Positions 18,449 to 27,237 of a stretch of DNA of 64,000 nucleotides are shown piece after piece. The stretch's first letter is position 1; the number at the start of each line of letters is the position of its first letter. This stretch comes from Thioalkalivibrio thiocyanodenitrificans ARhD 1 (lineage in GTDB: Bacteria > Pseudomonadota > Gammaproteobacteria > Ectothiorhodospirales > Ectothiorhodospiraceae), in assembly GCF_000378965.1 (NCBI RefSeq), contig NZ_KB900536.1:2729407-2793406 (forward strand), given 5' to 3'. The position numbers and the translations under genes are program-made. The notes below the pieces were generated by a model. That model did no database searches, was not told the DNA's origin, and worked only from the letters and a program-made list of their open reading frames with translations.

Positions 18449-21354
18449 TTCTTGAGTCCCTTGTTTGCGAAAAAGCGCACCACCCGCCGGGCCAGTGGCT
18501 GGCCGGGGTAGGGCTGCATGGGTTTGAACTGGGGCGAGGTCTGCGCGGGTTCGCCTTCGTCGGCTTTGTAGATGCGTACCCGTACGTCATACCAGCCGGC
18601 CTGGCCGGTGACGGGATCCGAGTTCGAGATGGTGCCGTGGTCGTCCGGCAGTTCCTCGGTGAGCACGTGATTGAGCAGAAAGCCTTTGCGCGACTCGTTG
18701 GCCCGCGGGCTCAGCCCCCACGCGCCGGCGGCCTTTCCGATGGCGTTCCAGGTCCACACGGTGCCCGGTTCCACCGCCTCGGAGTGCTTGGCGATGCAGC
18801 GCACCTTGCCCCACTGACTCTCCACCCAGACCCAGTCCTCGTCCTTGATGCCCGCGGCCACCGCGGTCTTCGTGTTGACGAACAGCACGTTGTGGGCGTG
18901 GATCTGGCGCAGCCACGCATTCTGGGAGTCCCAGGAGTGGTACATGGCCATGGGCCGCTGGGTGATGGCCGCCAGCGGGTAGCTCTGCTTGCTGGTGACC
19001 TGTGCCTCCAGCGGCTCGTAGTAGAAGGGCAGCGGATCGAAGTAGGTCTCCACGCGCTTTCTCAGGTGCTCGGGCGGTTTGCGCGACAGGCCCTTGCCCT
19101 GGGCGGCGGCACGGAAGCGCATCAGCACCTCGGAGTAGAGGTGGATCAGGATGGGTTCGGCATAGCGGGTGATGCGGTTTCTGAGCGACCACTCCAGGTA
19201 GCCCTTGTTCCAGTTGCGCATGTACTGGTAGCTCTTGGGCAGTTCGTAGTGGAACACGCAGTTGTTCTTGGCGTACATCTCCCACTGGTTCGGGTTGGGT
19301 TCCCCGCGCATGGATTTCTCGCCGCCCTTGCCTCGCCATCCGGCCAGAAAGCCGATGCCGGAACCCGGCTCGGACTCGTGGTTGACAACGAAATCCGGAT
19401 AGTCGCGGTACTTGCGCTTGCCCTCGGGTGTCACGAAGGCGGGCAGGCCGAGACGCGAACCCAGCTCGATAAGCACCTCCTGGAAGGGTTTGCACTCGCC
19501 CTTGGGCGGCACCACCGGGATGCGCACCGAATCCACGGGACCATCGAATTCCGAGATGGGGCGGTCGAGCATGGACATCACGTCGTGGCGCTCGAGATAC
19601 GTGGTGTCCGGCAGGATCAGGTCCGCAAACGCGGTCATCTCCGACTGGAAGGCATCGGCCACCACGATGAACGGGATCCTGTACTCGCCGTTCTCATCCT
19701 TGTCGTTGAGCATCTTGCGCACCTCGACCGTGTTCATGGTCGAGTTCCAGGCCATGTTGGCCATGAAGATCAGGAGCGTGTCGATGGGGTAGGGATCACC
19801 GCGCCAGGCGTTGGTGATCACGTTGTGCATCAGTCCGTGCACGGACAGCGGATACTCCCAGGAGAATCCCTTGTCGATGCGCACCGGCTTGCCCTGGTCG
19901 TCCACGAACAGGTCGTCCGGATCCGACGGCCAGCCCAGTGGCATGCCGTCCAGCGGCGTGTTGGGCCGCACGGCACGCGGATCGTTGGGCGTGCGCGCAC
20001 AGGGCGGGATCGGGCGCGGGAAGGGCGCCTTGTGGCGGAAGCCGCCGGGGCGGTCGATGGTGCCCAGCAGCGACATGAGGATTGACAGGGCGCGGATGGT
20101 CTGGAATCCGTTGGAGTGGGCGGCCAGCCCGCGCATGGCGTGGAACGACACCGGGTTGCCGGTGACCGATTCGTGCTCCACGCCCCAGGAGTCCGTCCAG
20201 GCGATGGGCAGCTCGATCTTCTGGTCGCGGGCGGTCACGCCCATTTCGTGGGCCAGGCGGCGGATGGTCTCGGCGGGAATGCCGGTGATGCCGGCGGCCC
20301 ACTCGGGCGTGTAGCCCTTGACGCGATCCTGCAGCAGCTGGAACGAGGGCTTGGTGGGGGTGCCGTCCTCGAGCTTGAATTCACCGAGCAGGTAGGGATC
20401 TGTGTCCGGCGTGTGGGTGACCACGGCCCGGTTGGTCCTGCGGTCCCACCACAGCTTGTTCTGGGGTTCGTAGCAGCCTTCCTCCTCCGGCACCTCGGTG
20501 CGCAGGAACATGCCGAACTCGTCGCTGGCCTCGTCCGTGTTGATGAGCTGGCCGGCGTTGGTGTAGCGCACCAGGAAGTCCCGGTCGTACAGCCCCTGGG
20601 CGATGATCTCGTTGATGATGGCCAGCAGCAGTGCACCGTCGGTGCCGGGGCGGATGGGCACCCACTCGTCGGCCACGGCGGAGTAGCCGGTGCGCACCGG
20701 GTTGATGGAGATGAAGCGCCCGCCCTGGCGCTTGAATTTCGAGAGAGCCACCTTGAGCGGGTTGGAATGGTGGTCCTCGGCGGTGCCCAGCATGATGAAG
20801 AGCCTGGAGCGCTCCAGGTCCGGGCCGCCGAACTCCCAGAAGGAGCCGCCGATGGTGTAGATCATGCCCGCGGCCATGTTCACGGAGCAGAAACCGCCGT
20901 GGGCGGCGTAGTTGGGTGTGCCGAACTGCTTGGCGAACAGGCCGGTCAGCGCCTGCATCTGGTCACGGCCGGTGAACAGCGCGAACTTCTTCGGATCGGT
21001 CTTGCGGATCTTGCCAAGGCGTTCCGCCAGAGTGGAGAATGCCTCTTCCCACGAGATGGGTTCGAACTGCGCATCGCCGCGCTCGGCACCTTCCTTGCGG
21101 CGCAAGGGCTGCGTAAGGCGCGCCGGCGAGTACTGCTTCATGATCCCCGAGGAGCCCTTGGCGCAGATAACCCCCTTGTTGATGGGGTGATCCGGGTTGC
21201 CGTCGATGTAGCGGATTTCCCCGTCGCGCAGGTGCACGCGGATCCCGCAGCGGCAGGCGCACATGTAGCAGGTGGTCTTCTTGATTTCCTGCGCCGGCTG
21301 TTTTGCCTCGGAAAGCGTCGGATCCGACGTGGGGCGGGGTTGTCTGGGTTGCAT
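18445..21354 (-). CDS. soeA: Molybdopterin catalytic subunit of sulfite dehydrogenase, SoeA
   Basis: A molybdopterin oxidoreductase of 969 residues in the DMSO reductase superfamily. The N-terminal [4Fe-4S] motif is CYMCACRCG (C-x2-C-x3-C, residues about 29-36), with the fourth Cys in GVICAKGSSG. The MGD-binding C-terminal domain is present (QRPMAMYHSWDSQNAWLRQI, then WVWVESQWGKVRC). No twin-arginine signal precedes the cluster motif, so the enzyme should stay in the cytoplasm. This separates SoeA from exported polysulfide or thiosulfate reductases of similar sequence. Predicted reaction: sulfite to sulfate, with electrons to quinone through SoeBC. Related PsrA-type enzymes are the main alternative; length and context favour SoeA. 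Confidence 0.9.
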   Translation of the reverse strand: MQPRQPRPTSDPTLSEAKQPAQEIKKTTCYMCACRCGIRVHLRDGEIRYIDGNPDHPINKGVICAKGSSGIMKQYSPARLTQPLRRKEGAERGDAQFEPISWEEAFSTLAERLGKIRKTDPKKFALFTGRDQMQALTGLFAKQFGTPNYAAHGGFCSVNMAAGMIYTIGGSFWEFGGPDLERSRLFIMLGTAEDHHSNPLKVALSKFKRQGGRFISINPVRTGYSAVADEWVPIRPGTDGALLLAIINEIIAQGLYDRDFLVRYTNAGQLINTDEASDEFGMFLRTEVPEEEGCYEPQNKLWWDRRTNRAVVTHTPDTDPYLLGEFKLEDGTPTKPSFQLLQDRVKGYTPEWAAGITGIPAETIRRLAHEMGVTARDQKIELPIAWTDSWGVEHESVTGNPVSFHAMRGLAAHSNGFQTIRALSILMSLLGTIDRPGGFRHKAPFPRPIPPCARTPNDPRAVRPNTPLDGMPLGWPSDPDDLFVDDQGKPVRIDKGFSWEYPLSVHGLMHNVITNAWRGDPYPIDTLLIFMANMAWNSTMNTVEVRKMLNDKDENGEYRIPFIVVADAFQSEMTAFADLILPDTTYLERHDVMSMLDRPISEFDGPVDSVRIPVVPPKGECKPFQEVLIELGSRLGLPAFVTPEGKRKYRDYPDFVVNHESEPGSGIGFLAGWRGKGGEKSMRGEPNPNQWEMYAKNNCVFHYELPKSYQYMRNWNKGYLEWSLRNRITRYAEPILIHLYSEVLMRFRAAAQGKGLSRKPPEHLRKRVETYFDPLPFYYEPLEAQVTSKQSYPLAAITQRPMAMYHSWDSQNAWLRQIHAHNVLFVNTKTAVAAGIKDEDWVWVESQWGKVRCIAKHSEAVEPGTVWTWNAIGKAAGAWGLSPRANESRKGFLLNHVLTEELPDDHGTISNSDPVTGQAGWYDVRVRIYKADEGEPAQTSPQFKPMQPYPGQPLARRVVRFFANKGLKK

Positions 21355-21401
21355 ATGGTGGTTAACCTATCGACTTTAGAGAATTCGGATATTCTTGTTT
21401 A

Positions 21402-21415
21402 TTGATTTTCGTCAA
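21402..21415. promoter_or_regulatory. Candidate FNR/CRP-family box upstream of soeA
   Basis: TTGATTTTCGTCAA matches TTGAT-N4-ATCAA except at one position. It lies about 50 bases upstream of the soeA start and also upstream of the divergent phosphoesterase gene, in a locally AT-rich stretch. Sequence match only. Confidence 0.4.
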
Positions 21416-21529
21416 TCTACAGGCGTATTGGCAAGTCGGAAGTTTTTATCCCGCCATTAGGTGGCGTGGAAAACCCCTGAAATCGGACGTAATGAGGCCA
21501 ATAAGGGTGAAAAATAGCGAATACTTCCT

Positions 21530-22045
21530 ATGAAGATCTGTATCGTCTCCGACAGTCACGATCGTGGTCCGATGCTGGCCAGAGCCGTTGAGGCGGCGGT
21601 CGCCGACGGTGCTGCCCTGGTCATCCACTGCGGCGATCTGATCGGCGGGAATACGATCAGGGCATCGCTTGCCCTGGGTGTGCCCATTCACGCGGTGCAT
21701 GGCAACAATCTGGGCGATCCGGTCGCGATTGCACGCATCGCCCACAACTCCAAGGGCATGTTCACCTATCATGGACTGGACGCCGACTTCACCGTGGCGG
21801 GGCGCAGGATCTTCGTGACCCACTACCCCCATTACGGCCACGCGATGGCCTGTACCGGAGACTTCGACCTGGTGTGCTGTGGTCACAGCCACGAACCCGA
21901 GATCCGACAGCAGGTGACCGTGCGAGACAGCCATACCTGGCTGGTCAATCCGGGCACCGTTGCAGGTCTGGGCGCCCCCGAGGCAACGTGGATACTCGGT
22001 GACCTGGAGACCATGAAATTCGAGTTGCGCACCACGCCTGAGTGA
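21530..22045 (+). CDS. YfcE/MJ0936-type metallophosphoesterase
   Basis: This small calcineurin-like phosphoesterase (171 residues) shows the metal-binding blocks in order: DSHD (about 8-11), IHCGDLIGG (GD motif, about 33-41), HGNNLGD (about 58-64), FVTHYPHYGH (about 94-103) and CCGHSHEP (about 118-125). Relatives hydrolyse phosphodiesters or phosphomonoesters with Mn or Ni. The substrate is not inferable. It is divergent from soeA and 64 bases upstream of the CBS-domain gene, so those two may form an operon. Confidence 0.9.
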   Translation: MKICIVSDSHDRGPMLARAVEAAVADGAALVIHCGDLIGGNTIRASLALGVPIHAVHGNNLGDPVAIARIAHNSKGMFTYHGLDADFTVAGRRIFVTHYPHYGHAMACTGDFDLVCCGHSHEPEIRQQVTVRDSHTWLVNPGTVAGLGAPEATWILGDLETMKFELRTTPE

Positions 22046-22109
22046 GCGGGGTTGCAGCCGGCCAGGATGGCCGAACGAACACTGACCGTCACAGAGGACC
22101 GTATTCAGA

Positions 22110-22712
22110 ATGACAGCCGAAACCTCCCGCAAGCCCCTGCCACCGTTCAAGGCCCCGGCGGGTCTTGGATACGTTGAGCCGGGCACCTACGAACGCGTAT
22201 CGGCCGCATCCCCGGCCATCAGGGTCATGACCAGCCTGCGCCAGGTGAGCGCGGGCACGATCCGTCCGGATGCCACGATCGCCGAGGCGACCCAGACCAT
22301 GATTGCCCGGGGCGTACGGCTGCTGCTGGTGGTGGACAGGGATAACCTGGTGGTGGGCCTGATCACGGCGCGCGACACCCAGGGCGAGCGTCCCGTCCGG
22401 CTTGTTCACGAACAGGGCGGGCGCTTCGAGGACCTGCAGGTGCGCGATGTCATGACCCCGCGTGACGCCATTGACCTGATCGAGATCCGGGACGTGATGC
22501 GTGCCGAAGTCCGTGACATCGTCGCCACGCTGAAGGATCAGGGTCGCCAGCATGCCCTGGTGGCCGACACCGATCCGATCACCGCTCAGATCCGCATCTG
22601 CGGGATCTTCTCCGCGACCCAGATCGGCCGCCAGTTGGGCCTGCCGGTTCAGACCTTCGAGGTCGCCAAGACCTTCGCTGAGATCCAGGCTGCTCTTGCC
22701 AAGGAATACTGA
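22110..22712 (+). CDS. Tandem CBS-domain protein
   Basis: This 200-residue cytoplasmic protein is made almost entirely of two CBS motifs. The first runs from VSAGTIRPDATIAEATQTM to LVVGLITARD (about 45-90). The second runs from LQVRDVMTPRDAIDLIEI through GRQHALVADTDP to RICGIFSATQIGRQLG (about 108-180). Such pairs form Bateman modules that sense adenine nucleotides. The protein has no attached effector domain, so it would act on a partner. Since the neighbourhood turns over AMP and ATP in sulfite oxidation, energy-charge sensing is an attractive but unproven idea. Confidence 0.88.
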   Translation: MTAETSRKPLPPFKAPAGLGYVEPGTYERVSAASPAIRVMTSLRQVSAGTIRPDATIAEATQTMIARGVRLLLVVDRDNLVVGLITARDTQGERPVRLVHEQGGRFEDLQVRDVMTPRDAIDLIEIRDVMRAEVRDIVATLKDQGRQHALVADTDPITAQIRICGIFSATQIGRQLGLPVQTFEVAKTFAEIQAALAKEY

Positions 22713-23087
22713 CGGCGGTTGCCGGGAACCACGAAGATCACCACGCGATTGTCACGAACCTGCCTTCGGGCCGGCCGACCGGGCGGTCGTTCTGAAGCCC
22801 GGATCGCTGCTCTGAAAGGCGCGCGCCCAGCGCGGATCAACCGAACACCGGCCGCGACTCGACCGTATGACGACGTGGATTATACAGGGTGGTTCTCGGG
22901 CGGGTCGCTCAGGATGTCGGTTTTCCAGGGCGCCCCGATCCCGGTCCGTGTTCCGGCATCAACTGCGCTCAACAAGCGGCCTGCACGAGCCACTGGCCGT
23001 GCAATCGACGCCACAATGCGCTGATGATCAGCGGGGGTGGGCCGGGAGTGGCGGTTTATGAGCTACCCGCGTTGGAGTCGTGCAGGA
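22713..23087. other. Intergenic region, no gene seen
   Basis: About 375 bases between the CBS gene stop and a strong palindrome. Short open frames are present but lack ribosome sites and family-like sequence. Confidence 0.5.
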
Positions 23088-23115
23088 CCTTATGGGGGGG
23101 AGCCCCCCCATAAGG
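23088..23115. repeat. Perfect 13-bp-arm palindrome with G7/C7 run
   Basis: CCTTATGGGGGGG-AG-CCCCCCCATAAGG. It lies 17 bases downstream of the 53-codon minus-strand gene and may be its terminator or an mRNA-stabilising structure. There is no T-run on either strand. Confidence 0.7.
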
Positions 23116-23132
23116 CGAAACATCGGTAAGAC

Positions 23133-23294
23133 TCAGGGGCGCTTCGGAGTGGTGTACTCCGCCACTTTATGAAAGGATTCCCAGATCGTGTCGTATCCTA
23201 CGAAGCCCTTTTCATTGGGCTCTCTCTGACGGGTCGTAACGAAACGGGCCTTGCCTTCAGGCACCTTTGGTCTGGTCTTGGGTTGTCCGCTCAT
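23133..23294 (-). CDS. Small hypothetical protein, 53 residues
   Basis: A coherent short frame starts MSGQPKTRPKVPEGKARFVT and ends VAEYTTPKRP. It is basic and hydrophilic, with no membrane segment. An AAGGTGA ribosome-like site lies four to five bases before the ATG. An extended -10 (TGGTATAAT, hexamer at 23388-23393 on the minus strand) is found about 95 bases upstream, and a strong palindrome lies downstream, so the unit looks like a complete small gene. I do not recognise the family. Confidence 0.6.
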   Translation of the reverse strand: MSGQPKTRPKVPEGKARFVTTRQREPNEKGFVGYDTIWESFHKVAEYTTPKRP

Positions 23295-23387
23295 AAGTCA
23301 CCTTTGGCTTCAAGGTCGGGATGGCCGCGGCGATTTGTTCGCAGCTGAAAACCATCACGATGAAAACAGTCAGTTGACGCAACGGAA

Positions 23388-23393
23388 ATTATA
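23388..23393 (-). promoter_or_regulatory. Extended -10 promoter for the 53-residue gene
   Basis: TGGTATAAT on the minus strand; no strong -35 is visible. The rest of 23295-23816 holds no convincing gene. Confidence 0.5.
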
Positions 23394-23816
23394 CCAGAAA
23401 CCGTTAAGCGGCCAGCAACTCCCTGGGCGTCTTAGATATTTTTATGTCTGGATAAGGCAAAAGAATCCCGCCCGAGCTTCTGCGGCAGCGGGCCTGCCAG
23501 CTTCAACCGGCCCCGCTGTCGTGCCTTTCGGTTCAACGGGGGGGGTGGGGTGTCGAAGGCCTCGCATTCGCGCGGCTACCGCCTGCTGCGGGACCGGCGA
23601 GTTCCGGCCGCGGCTGCCTGGGGCCTTCGCCATTCGCGTGTGGAGGCCGGACCGCTTAAGGCCGGAGCAACGCGCTCGTGGCAGGTCACCCCCTGATCGG
23701 GGCGGGCCGTCTGTCCTCGCGACCCACTCCCTGTGCGTCGTTCATCGCGTGAATTCGTGCAACAACCGGGTTAAGATCAGCGCAACGTTCCCACTTTTAC
23801 ATGAAGATTCCATCGT

Positions 23817-24167
23817 ATGCCGCAATATATATTTGTCTATCTCGGGGGTGAGTATCCCTCCGATCCGGAGGAGGCGCAAAGGCATCTGAGAAAATACGAG
23901 CAGTGGCTGATGTCGCTGGGCCAGGCGGTCGTGAGCCCGGCCGTGCCTTTCAAGGACACGCATGCAGTGCAGCCTGATGGCTCGGCTACCCGCGGAACCG
24001 TCTCGGCGATGTCAGGACTGAGCATCATGAGCATGGATTCCATGCAGGAAGCCATTGCTGCAGCACAAGCCTGTCCGTTCCTTGAAATAAACGGCACGCT
24101 GGAGGTATCCGAGATGATCGAGATGCCGGGCGGTCCCCGGAATGGCGGCAGTGAAACGGTAAACTGA
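23817..24167 (+). CDS. YCII-related domain protein
   Basis: This 116-residue protein begins MPQYIFVYLGGEYPSDPEEA. It has the YCII/DGPF-like ferredoxin fold pattern: an N-terminal strand with 'YIFVYLGG', a helix with 'HLRKYEQWLMSLGQAVVSP', then 'SIMSMDSMQEAIAAAQACPFLEINGTLEVSEMIEMP'. The last segment matches the ending typical of this family (A-x-x-CP-x-L-x-x-x-x-x-V-x-E). The family has mostly unknown function; some act as hydrolases or dehydrochlorinases. It is the first gene of an AT-richer four-gene group. Confidence 0.75.
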   Translation: MPQYIFVYLGGEYPSDPEEAQRHLRKYEQWLMSLGQAVVSPAVPFKDTHAVQPDGSATRGTVSAMSGLSIMSMDSMQEAIAAAQACPFLEINGTLEVSEMIEMPGGPRNGGSETVN

Positions 24168-24173
24168 TGCCGC

Positions 24174-25253
24174 ATGAAGTTTGTCTGTTACGCCGGATGG
24201 AATCAGTTGCCAGAGAGTGCCGGACCCCTGTTTGCACGGGCGGCCGAAGACAGCGCCTTTTTTTCGCGCACCTGGTTTGAAAACCTGCTCAGCCACGCAC
24301 CTGCCGATCGTCAAAGTATTCTGCTGGCATGTGTGGTTGAGGATGGTAACGTCCTGGCGCTGCTTCCCCTCGAGATGCGCGGCAGCCGGCACTGGTACGC
24401 GCTCACCAATCTGTACTCCTCGCTTTACTCGCTGCTGCTTGTCGAGCACAGGCAGTCGGACGTCGTCCAGTGCCTGGCCAGGGGATTAAGCCAGATGCCC
24501 TTCTCCTTGTTACGCCTGGATCCGATCGCCACCGATGACAGAAACCTGCAGGCTTTTCAGCAGGCCATGGAGGCTGTTGGCATTTCCTGTCATCGTACGT
24601 TTCGTTTCTACAACTGGATTCATCGCACTCGGGGGCAATCATTTCATGACTATATGGCCGCACGCCCCGCCAGAGTGCGCAACAGCATTGCACGTAAAGA
24701 GCGAAAACTCGCCCGTGAACATGGCTATACGATTCGTCTCTATACTCGTAGTGGTCTGCGGCAGGCTATGGCAGACTACAATGCCGTCTACCATAGGAGT
24801 TGGAAGGCCAGGGAGCTGTATGGTGGCCTTGTCGAAGGTCTGGCTTATGGCTTGTCCAGACAAGGCTGGTTGAGACTCGCCATCCTCTATGTTGATAAAC
24901 TGCCTGTTGCCGCACAACTCTGGTTTGTGGCGCACGGCAAGGCAAGCATTTTCAAGCTGGCCTATGACGAGACCTGGAGGCGCTACTCCCCCGGTTCGAT
25001 TCTCACCAAGCATCTGATGAAGCATGTCATCGACAATGACAAAGTCACGGAGATAGACTTTCTGACCGGAAACGATGCCTACAAGCAGGACTGGATGTCA
25101 GAACGCAGGGAGAGATGCGCTTTGTACTGCATCAACAGGCCAAGACCCAGGCAGGGCATCGGCAGAATGTTTAAGTGGCTGGACCGTTTGAAGGCACATT
25201 CAAATTCACGAAAACCGCAGGATAACCCAAGTGCAACTGAAAGCCGATCCTGA
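24174..25253 (+). CDS. GNAT-fold acyltransferase, CelD/BcsL-FemAB-like
   Basis: The gene encodes a 359-residue protein. The C-terminal half carries the double-GNAT pattern: 'RPARVRNSIARKERKLAREHGYTIRLYT' near 165-192, 'LRLAILYVDKLPVAAQLWFVAHGKASIFKLAYDETWRRYSPGSILTKHLMKHV' near 240-290, and 'TEIDFLTGNDAYKQDWM' near 300. These blocks are typical of the CelD/FemAB-like acetyltransferase_6 family, linked to cellulose or exopolysaccharide modification. The ATG lies six bases after the previous stop. Base composition is clearly AT-richer than the flanking genes, suggesting transfer. Substrate unknown. Confidence 0.82.
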   Translation: MKFVCYAGWNQLPESAGPLFARAAEDSAFFSRTWFENLLSHAPADRQSILLACVVEDGNVLALLPLEMRGSRHWYALTNLYSSLYSLLLVEHRQSDVVQCLARGLSQMPFSLLRLDPIATDDRNLQAFQQAMEAVGISCHRTFRFYNWIHRTRGQSFHDYMAARPARVRNSIARKERKLAREHGYTIRLYTRSGLRQAMADYNAVYHRSWKARELYGGLVEGLAYGLSRQGWLRLAILYVDKLPVAAQLWFVAHGKASIFKLAYDETWRRYSPGSILTKHLMKHVIDNDKVTEIDFLTGNDAYKQDWMSERRERCALYCINRPRPRQGIGRMFKWLDRLKAHSNSRKPQDNPSATESRS

Positions 25254-25542
25254 TCAATTCGATCAGCTCCAGCAGATCTTTATCCGCGAGATTATTGAGC
25301 AAATAAGGCTCAAGCTTGTCGAGGCAGGATACCAGGGCGAGAACTTGCGGGAGGTAACCGGAAATATCGCGTTCAGCGTTGCCAGTACGATCGACGATAC
25401 CGCCAGGATTGAATCTGATGGGATTGAAGTCAGACCTTACCTGACTTTTTTAACCGAGGACGATCAGCTCATTCATGGTGAAGAAAAATCCTATTCGCAT
25501 GAGTATGTCGCCGACCTCATGAGTGAGATTTTCGATAATTAG
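25231..25542 (+). CDS. Hypothetical acidic protein, 103 residues
   Basis: Starts at GTG 25231 inside the end of the previous gene (23-base overlap), which implies translational coupling. It is acidic and hydrophilic, with an N-terminal helix 'FDQLQQIFIREIIEQIRLKLVEAGY' and a strand-rich rest including 'GIEVRPYLTFLTEDDQLIHGEE'. No signal peptide, membrane segment or known motif is seen. I cannot assign a family. Confidence 0.7.
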   Translation: MQLKADPDQFDQLQQIFIREIIEQIRLKLVEAGYQGENLREVTGNIAFSVASTIDDTARIESDGIEVRPYLTFLTEDDQLIHGEEKSYSHEYVADLMSEIFDN

Positions 25543-25565
25543 TCCCCTGACAGCCGGCACAGATC

Positions 25566-26204
25566 ATGAAGCTCACACAAAAGCGCCTATTCAAGGGTTA
25601 TCAGGAATTCGAAATCATTGACGATTACGTCAGGATTCGCTGCAAAGCGCCGTTCAGGGATGTAGTGGAGCTGACAGTGATGCTGACAATATTGAATCCG
25701 GAACCCGTAATCACCCGGTCATGCCTGAGTTTCACGAGCCGCGTCAATGGTGAAGCTCTGCTCACACTCCACCTGGGAAGGCCCGATACCGAAGCGTTCA
25801 ATGCCTTCGTCAATGCCCTGAAACAAAGAGCCATGGACGAATATCAGGCCTTTGCCGGACTCAAGCCCGTCATGCGCTCCACAGGGCTTGAGACGATCGT
25901 ATACGAGGAGCCGCCGGATCTGGATGATACGTTTCAGGATAAGCCGGCGAAGGTCAGGAACGACCTCGATATTGCGAGGATCGACGAGGCGATTCAGATG
26001 CTGGTGACCTATCTGGATCCGGATGATATCCGGCCATTTGTGACAGCGATGGAAGCGCTGAAAACCGATCCAAAGAATGCAGACCTTCAGTTGCAGGTGG
26101 TAAACGCCTTCAACGATCTGGGTTCCAGGCAGGGCGCCGTCTTGACCTACGCACCGTATATTGGCGTCCTGCTGTCAGACGGGCCGGCCGGGGCCCCCTA
26201 TTGA
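25566..26204 (+). CDS. Hypothetical protein, 212 residues
   Basis: Unrecognised. The N-terminal half looks like a PH- or lipocalin-like beta-rich region ('YQEFEIIDDYVRIRCKAPFRDVVELTVMLTIL'). The C-terminal part (about 128-190) is helical, with 'RIDEAIQMLVTYLDPDDIRPFVTAMEALK'. It follows the 103-residue gene by 23 bases and ends the AT-richer group. No membrane segment is visible. Confidence 0.7.
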   Translation: MKLTQKRLFKGYQEFEIIDDYVRIRCKAPFRDVVELTVMLTILNPEPVITRSCLSFTSRVNGEALLTLHLGRPDTEAFNAFVNALKQRAMDEYQAFAGLKPVMRSTGLETIVYEEPPDLDDTFQDKPAKVRNDLDIARIDEAIQMLVTYLDPDDIRPFVTAMEALKTDPKNADLQLQVVNAFNDLGSRQGAVLTYAPYIGVLLSDGPAGAPY

Positions 26205-26291
26205 TGAGCCTTCCGGCGATCTGATTCGCCCCCTGCAAGTACTTTCTTTATGGTCCAGGCGGGGCCATCCGGGGAGAGCGGCTGCCTTGTG

Positions 26292-26801
26292 TCAGATCGG
26301 GACAATTCGATCCGGATCAATATCCGGACCATCTACGACTTTGGTCCCCGCCTCGATCTCCTCCGGGGTGGCATCCCTTACGGTCAGTATCTCAAGCCTG
26401 AAGATCAGATCTCTGCCGCAGAGCGGGTTGTTACCATCGACGGTCAGGGTTTTGTCATCCATGCGCGTCACGATGAACTCCTTTCGGTCACCCTTCTCGC
26501 CTTCCATCAGAATGATCTTGCCGACTTCGCGGTACTCTTCCGGCACATTCTCGATGCTGTCGGTGAACACCAGGCTTTCGTCCCGGGATCCGTAAATCGC
26601 ATTGCCGTCGATAGGGACCTCGATCACGTCGCCTTGTGAGCGACCTTCCAGATCGTCGGTCACCTGCTTTGCCAGAACCGGGTCCGTGCCGTGCACGTAA
26701 CTCAGGGGGAACTGGACGTTTGCCAGAACCTGTCCGGATTTTTTATCGACGACCTCGTAGGTCAGTTCGACAAGCTTGTTGTCCTGTATTGTTTCGCTCA
26801 T
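26292..26801 (-). CDS. SlyD/SlpA-like FKBP-type peptidyl-prolyl isomerase
   Basis: This 169-residue cytoplasmic FKBP carries an IF-type chaperone insert. It starts with 'VELTYEVVDKKSGQVL' and 'PLSYVHGTDPVLAKQV' (FKBP core entry). The insert region is 'VPIDGNAIYGSRDESLVFTDSIENVPEEYREVGKIILME'. It returns to the core with 'LTVDGNNPLCGRDLIFRLEILTVRDATPEEI', a diagnostic SlyD/SlpA ending. The His/Cys-rich metal tail of SlyD is absent. It may assist folding of Fe-S or metalloproteins; adjacency to apr genes is suggestive only. Confidence 0.88.
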   Translation of the reverse strand: MSETIQDNKLVELTYEVVDKKSGQVLANVQFPLSYVHGTDPVLAKQVTDDLEGRSQGDVIEVPIDGNAIYGSRDESLVFTDSIENVPEEYREVGKIILMEGEKGDRKEFIVTRMDDKTLTVDGNNPLCGRDLIFRLEILTVRDATPEEIEAGTKVVDGPDIDPDRIVPI

Positions 26802-26807
26802 GTTCTT

Positions 26808-27158
26808 CTAGAAAACCGATGCCGCGAAGATCTTGACTTCGCCTCTTTCGTAACCGACGACCATACGCCCCAGCCACTCTCCCGCCCTTTGCGTGCTGCG
26901 TACCCTGAACAGGCAGGTGACATGCTCTCCGCGACGGATGAAGCCAAGAAAGTCGTAGTCCTTTGAGAGATTCCGGGTGAGTTCGCTCTTCGCGAACTGT
27001 TTTCCAAGCTCTACTTCATTCAGACCCAGCAGAAGATCATAGGAGAAGTTGCGAATGAACTTCCCGTAGTTTCCCTTGTTGGAATACTTGATCAATTCAT
27101 CCCACATGGGGAGGACGATCTCCAGCAGCTCCTCGTCCGTCTTCTCAATGATGTTCAT
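26808..27158 (-). CDS. Hypothetical protein, 116 residues
   Basis: Starts MNIIEKTDEELLEIVLPMWD. It has a mixed helix/strand pattern, ending 'GRMVVGYERGEVKIFAASVF', reminiscent of small SnoaL/cystatin-fold proteins, but not assignable by eye. Its stop is six bases upstream of the SlyD-like start, so the two form a probable operon, separated from aprA by a strong terminator. Function unknown. Confidence 0.7.
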   Translation of the reverse strand: MNIIEKTDEELLEIVLPMWDELIKYSNKGNYGKFIRNFSYDLLLGLNEVELGKQFAKSELTRNLSKDYDFLGFIRRGEHVTCLFRVRSTQRAGEWLGRMVVGYERGEVKIFAASVF

Positions 27159-27237
27159 GGAATGCTCTCTGAAAATTCCGCTTGTTGGTCACAGGTTGCT
27201 CACTTTCGGTTGACAGGTCAATACGATATCGCTTTGC

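Noticed and set aside
18637-21405. Long plus-strand frames opposite soeA
   Set aside because: Shadows of the soeA reading frame; composition unlike a real protein.
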